Source of the DNA: Elusimicrobiota bacterium
GTDB lineage: Bacteria > Elusimicrobiota > Elusimicrobia > O2-12-FULL-59-9
Direction of reading: 5' to 3'
NCBI GenBank assembly: GCA_016206405.1
Contig: JACQRQ010000174.1
Span: 1 to 6,721, forward strand
DNA length: 6,721 nucleotides
In this document: positions 5,034 to 6,721 of the stretch, piece by piece
Numbering within the stretch: the first letter of the stretch is position 1
Layout of the letters: every line of letters begins with the position of its first letter
Translations under genes and position numbers: made by a program
The notes under the pieces: generated by a model
Seen by the model: the letters and a program-made list of their open reading frames with translations, nothing else
Told to the model about the DNA's origin: nothing
Databases searched by the model: none

Positions 5034-6098
5034 GTGGCCATTCCCTGGCGAATGCAGCTCTCCGTTTTCAGCTATATCATCAAGCAGAAATTTTCTGGAA
5101 ATCCGCGCTATCCTCTGGTGCTGATGCTCGAGCCGCTTTTCGCCTGCAACCTGGAATGCGCGGGCTGCGGCAAAATCCAGTACCCGAGCCACATCCTGCG
5201 CAAGCGCATGAGCCCTGAAGAGTGCTTCAGCGCCGCCGAGGAATGCGGGGCGCCGATCGTCTCGATCGCCGGCGGCGAGCCGCTCGCCCACGCCGAGATC
5301 GGCGCCATCGTCGAGGGGCTGATCGCGCGCGGCAAATACATCTACCTTTGCACCAACGCCCTCCTGCTGGAGAAAAATCTGGACCGCTTCACGCCCTCCT
5401 CCCAGCTCATTTTCAGCATCCACTTGGACGGGCTTGAGAAGACGCATGACCGCATGGTCTGCAGGGAAGGGGTCTACAAGACGGCGATTGCGGCCATCCG
5501 CCTGGCCAAAGCCCGGGGCTTCAACGTCATGACCAATACCACCGTCTTTCTGGGTGAGAAGCCCGCCGAGATGCGCGAGTTCTTCCAGCAGATGACGGAG
5601 CTCGGCGTCGACGGCATGATGCTCTCGCCGGGCTACGCTTACGAGAGGGCGCCAAGACAGGAGCTTTTCCTCCGGCGCGAGCAGACCCGGGACCTTTTTT
5701 CCAAGATGCTGGAAGGCTGGCGCCAAAAAGGCTGGCGCTTCAACCATAGCCCGTTTTATCTGGATTTTCTGGAAGGCAAGCGCGATTACGATTGCACCCC
5801 TTGGGGTAATCCCCTGCGAAACATTTTCGGCTGGCAGCGTCCCTGCTACCTTCAGCAGGACGGTTATGCCGCGACATTCCGCGAGCTCTTGGAGACCACC
5901 GATTGGTCAAAATACGGCCATGCCTCCGAAAACCCGAAATGCGCCAATTGCATGACGCATTGCGGCTTCGAGCCGAGCGCGGTCGCCGACGCCTTCTCGG
6001 GCCCCAGTAAATTTTTGGAGCTCGTCAGAGACATCGCCTCCGTGAAAAAAGCGCAAAAAAGGGGGGGCCTATCTCCGGTTCCGACGTCGCTTTCCTGA
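5034..6098 (+). CDS. hpnH: adenosylhopane synthase, radical SAM protein HpnH
   Basis: HpnH uses a [4Fe-4S] cluster and S-adenosylmethionine to make a 5'-deoxyadenosyl radical that adds to diploptene, giving adenosylhopane, the first step to C35 extended hopanoids. The protein is 354 residues, a normal length. The cluster motif CxxxCxxC is Cys38, Cys42 and Cys45 in EPLFACNLECAGCGK. The SAM-binding GGEP is at 80-83, followed by family-specific stretches YLCTNALLLEK (104-114), SIHLDG (128-133) and SPGYAYERAP (198-207). DCTPWGNPLRNIFGWQRPCY (253-272) and a C-terminal cluster CANCMTHCG (Cys303, 306, 310) are further HpnH hallmarks. The GTG start has an ideal Shine-Dalgarno and follows the shc stop by 2 nt, so the two are one transcript. 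The last about 15 residues (KKAQKRGGLSPVPTSLS) are not conserved in my recollection and overlap the open hpnA frame. Confidence 0.97.
   Translation: MAIPWRMQLSVFSYIIKQKFSGNPRYPLVLMLEPLFACNLECAGCGKIQYPSHILRKRMSPEECFSAAEECGAPIVSIAGGEPLAHAEIGAIVEGLIARGKYIYLCTNALLLEKNLDRFTPSSQLIFSIHLDGLEKTHDRMVCREGVYKTAIAAIRLAKARGFNVMTNTTVFLGEKPAEMREFFQQMTELGVDGMMLSPGYAYERAPRQELFLRREQTRDLFSKMLEGWRQKGWRFNHSPFYLDFLEGKRDYDCTPWGNPLRNIFGWQRPCYLQQDGYAATFRELLETTDWSKYGHASENPKCANCMTHCGFEPSAVADAFSGPSKFLELVRDIASVKKAQKRGGLSPVPTSLS
6055..6068 (+). other. A6G7 tract with a -1 slippery-type heptamer in the hpnH/hpnA overlap
   Basis: Six A (6055-6060) are followed by seven G (6061-6067) and a C. In the hpnH frame the codons GGG (6063-6065) and GGC (6066-6068) make a heptamer G GGG GGC, the X XXY YYZ pattern of -1 frameshift sites. 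A -1 slip here leads directly into the hpnA frame. The same tract also provides AAGGGG (6059-6064), 6 nt before ATC 6071, which could act as a Shine-Dalgarno for hpnA. Homopolymers of this length are also prone to sequencing errors. Confidence 0.4.
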
Positions 6099-6721
6099 CC
6101 GGCGCCACGGGTTTCGTGGGCGCGAGCCTCGCGCGCGTCCTTTTAAATCAGGGACTTCGCGTGCGCGCCCTCGTTCGCCCGACAAGCCCGAGAGCCAACC
6201 TCTCCGGCCTGGACATTGAGACGGTCACCGGCGACTTGAACGACCCGGCCGGCTACGCCGGGGCCCTCAAAGGGGCGCGCTACGTTTTCCACGCCGCGGC
6301 CGATTACCGTCTCTGGGCGCCGGACGCGGGGCCGATGTACAGGACCAACGTGGAGGGAACGCGGGCCGTCTTGGAGGCCGCGGCTAAAGCCGGCGTTGAG
6401 CGAATAGTTTACACCTCCTCGGTGGCGGCCTTGAAAGCCGTCCCGGGGCGCCTCGCCGACGAGACCGATTTCTACGCTTCCGAAGAGGGCATCATCGGCC
6501 ATTACAAGCGCTCCAAATATCAAGCGGAGCTGCAGGCATTGGAATTCGCCCGGCGGGGTTTTCCGGTCGTCATCGTAAATCCTGCGGCGCCGATCGGGCC
6601 GCGCGACATCAAGCCCACGCCGACGGGGCGCATTATTACCGATTTTTTAAACGGCAAGCTGCCGGCCTATATCGATACCGGTCTCAACGCCGTGCACGTT
6701 GACGACGTCGCCTACGGCCAC
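6071..6721 (+). CDS. hpnA: hopanoid-associated sugar epimerase HpnA, N-terminal part (runs off right edge)
   Basis: This encodes an extended short-chain dehydrogenase/epimerase of the hopanoid cluster, TIGR03466-like by recollection, with an expected full length near 330 residues. About 217 residues are visible. Numbered from ATC 6071, the NAD(P)-binding motif is TGATGFVG (10-17), followed by HAAADYRLWAPD (74-85) and NVEGTR (93-98). The catalytic Ser-Tyr-Lys set lies in VYTSSVA (Ser116/117) and HYKRSKY (Tyr145, Lys149). NPAAPIGPRDIKPTPTGR (170-187) and HVDDVAYGH are typical of HpnA rather than of general epimerases. Its exact reaction in hopanoid side-chain modification is unsettled. The start is a problem: between the preceding in-frame stop (6008-6010) and the binding motif there is no ATG, GTG or TTG. 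ATC 6071 is given as the start because it yields the expected N-terminus (xSGSDVAFLTG) and sits behind AAGGGG; this is uncertain. Confidence 0.9.
   Translation, partial: MSGSDVAFLTGATGFVGASLARVLLNQGLRVRALVRPTSPRANLSGLDIETVTGDLNDPAGYAGALKGARYVFHAAADYRLWAPDAGPMYRTNVEGTRAVLEAAAKAGVERIVYTSSVAALKAVPGRLADETDFYASEEGIIGHYKRSKYQAELQALEFARRGFPVVIVNPAAPIGPRDIKPTPTGRIITDFLNGKLPAYIDTGLNAVHVDDVAYGH

Noticed and set aside
5028..5747. 239-codon open frame on the minus strand inside hpnH
   Set aside because: It is antisense to well-conserved HpnH codons, and the translation shows no family features. It is a shadow of G+C-rich codon use.
6143..6523. 126-codon minus-strand open frame at the right edge
   Set aside because: It is antisense to the conserved HpnA core, including the catalytic Tyr-Lys region.

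Overview
The window is G+C-rich bacterial chromosome-like DNA, roughly 60% G+C by eye. It is dense, with no gap over about 210 bp. Its main content is the start of a hopanoid (bacterial sterol-like lipid) biosynthesis operon. The three-gene order shc (hpnF)-hpnH-hpnA and the short, promoter-proximal leaders fit an uncultured or little-studied Gram-negative lineage. I cannot name the phylum from the sequence. No transposase, integrase, CRISPR array, tRNA or rRNA was seen.

Left part (1-826): the N-terminal 58 codons of a MerR-family regulator run off the left edge on the minus strand. It is preceded by a textbook MerR-type operator-promoter with a 20-bp spacer containing a dyad. Reading away on the plus strand are a 101-residue zinc-ribbon membrane protein and a 58-residue DUF1059-type protein with a GTG start and a strong Shine-Dalgarno.

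Middle part (827-2861): a short gene-free stretch ends in a consensus sigma-70-type promoter (TTGATA-17-TATAAT). This drives a stand-alone receiver-domain response regulator, followed by a class I SAM-dependent methyltransferase that resembles the METTL7-like group. The methyltransferase ends in a set of overlapping, mutually exclusive inverted repeats. Next comes an unrecognised 201-residue protein with a Sec signal peptide and its own extended -10 promoter.

Right part (2862-6721): an extended -10 promoter precedes a 697-residue squalene-hopene cyclase with the DxDD catalytic motif. Two nucleotides after its stop begins hpnH, the radical-SAM adenosylhopane synthase. Then comes the 5' part of hpnA, the hopanoid-associated NAD-dependent epimerase/dehydratase-like protein, which runs off the right edge. 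Together they would cyclise squalene to the hopane skeleton (Shc), attach adenosine through a 5'-deoxyadenosyl radical (HpnH) and carry out a later step not firmly assigned (HpnA).

The most unusual observation is the hpnH/hpnA junction. The hpnA frame has no ATG, GTG or TTG upstream of its nucleotide-binding motif, yet it is open back into hpnH. It lies in the -1 frame relative to hpnH, and the overlap contains an A6G7 tract with a G GGG GGC heptamer. Either hpnA uses a non-canonical start (ATC at 6071, behind an AAGGGG stretch), or it is made by -1 frameshifting as an HpnH-HpnA fusion, or the sequence has a one-base error there.
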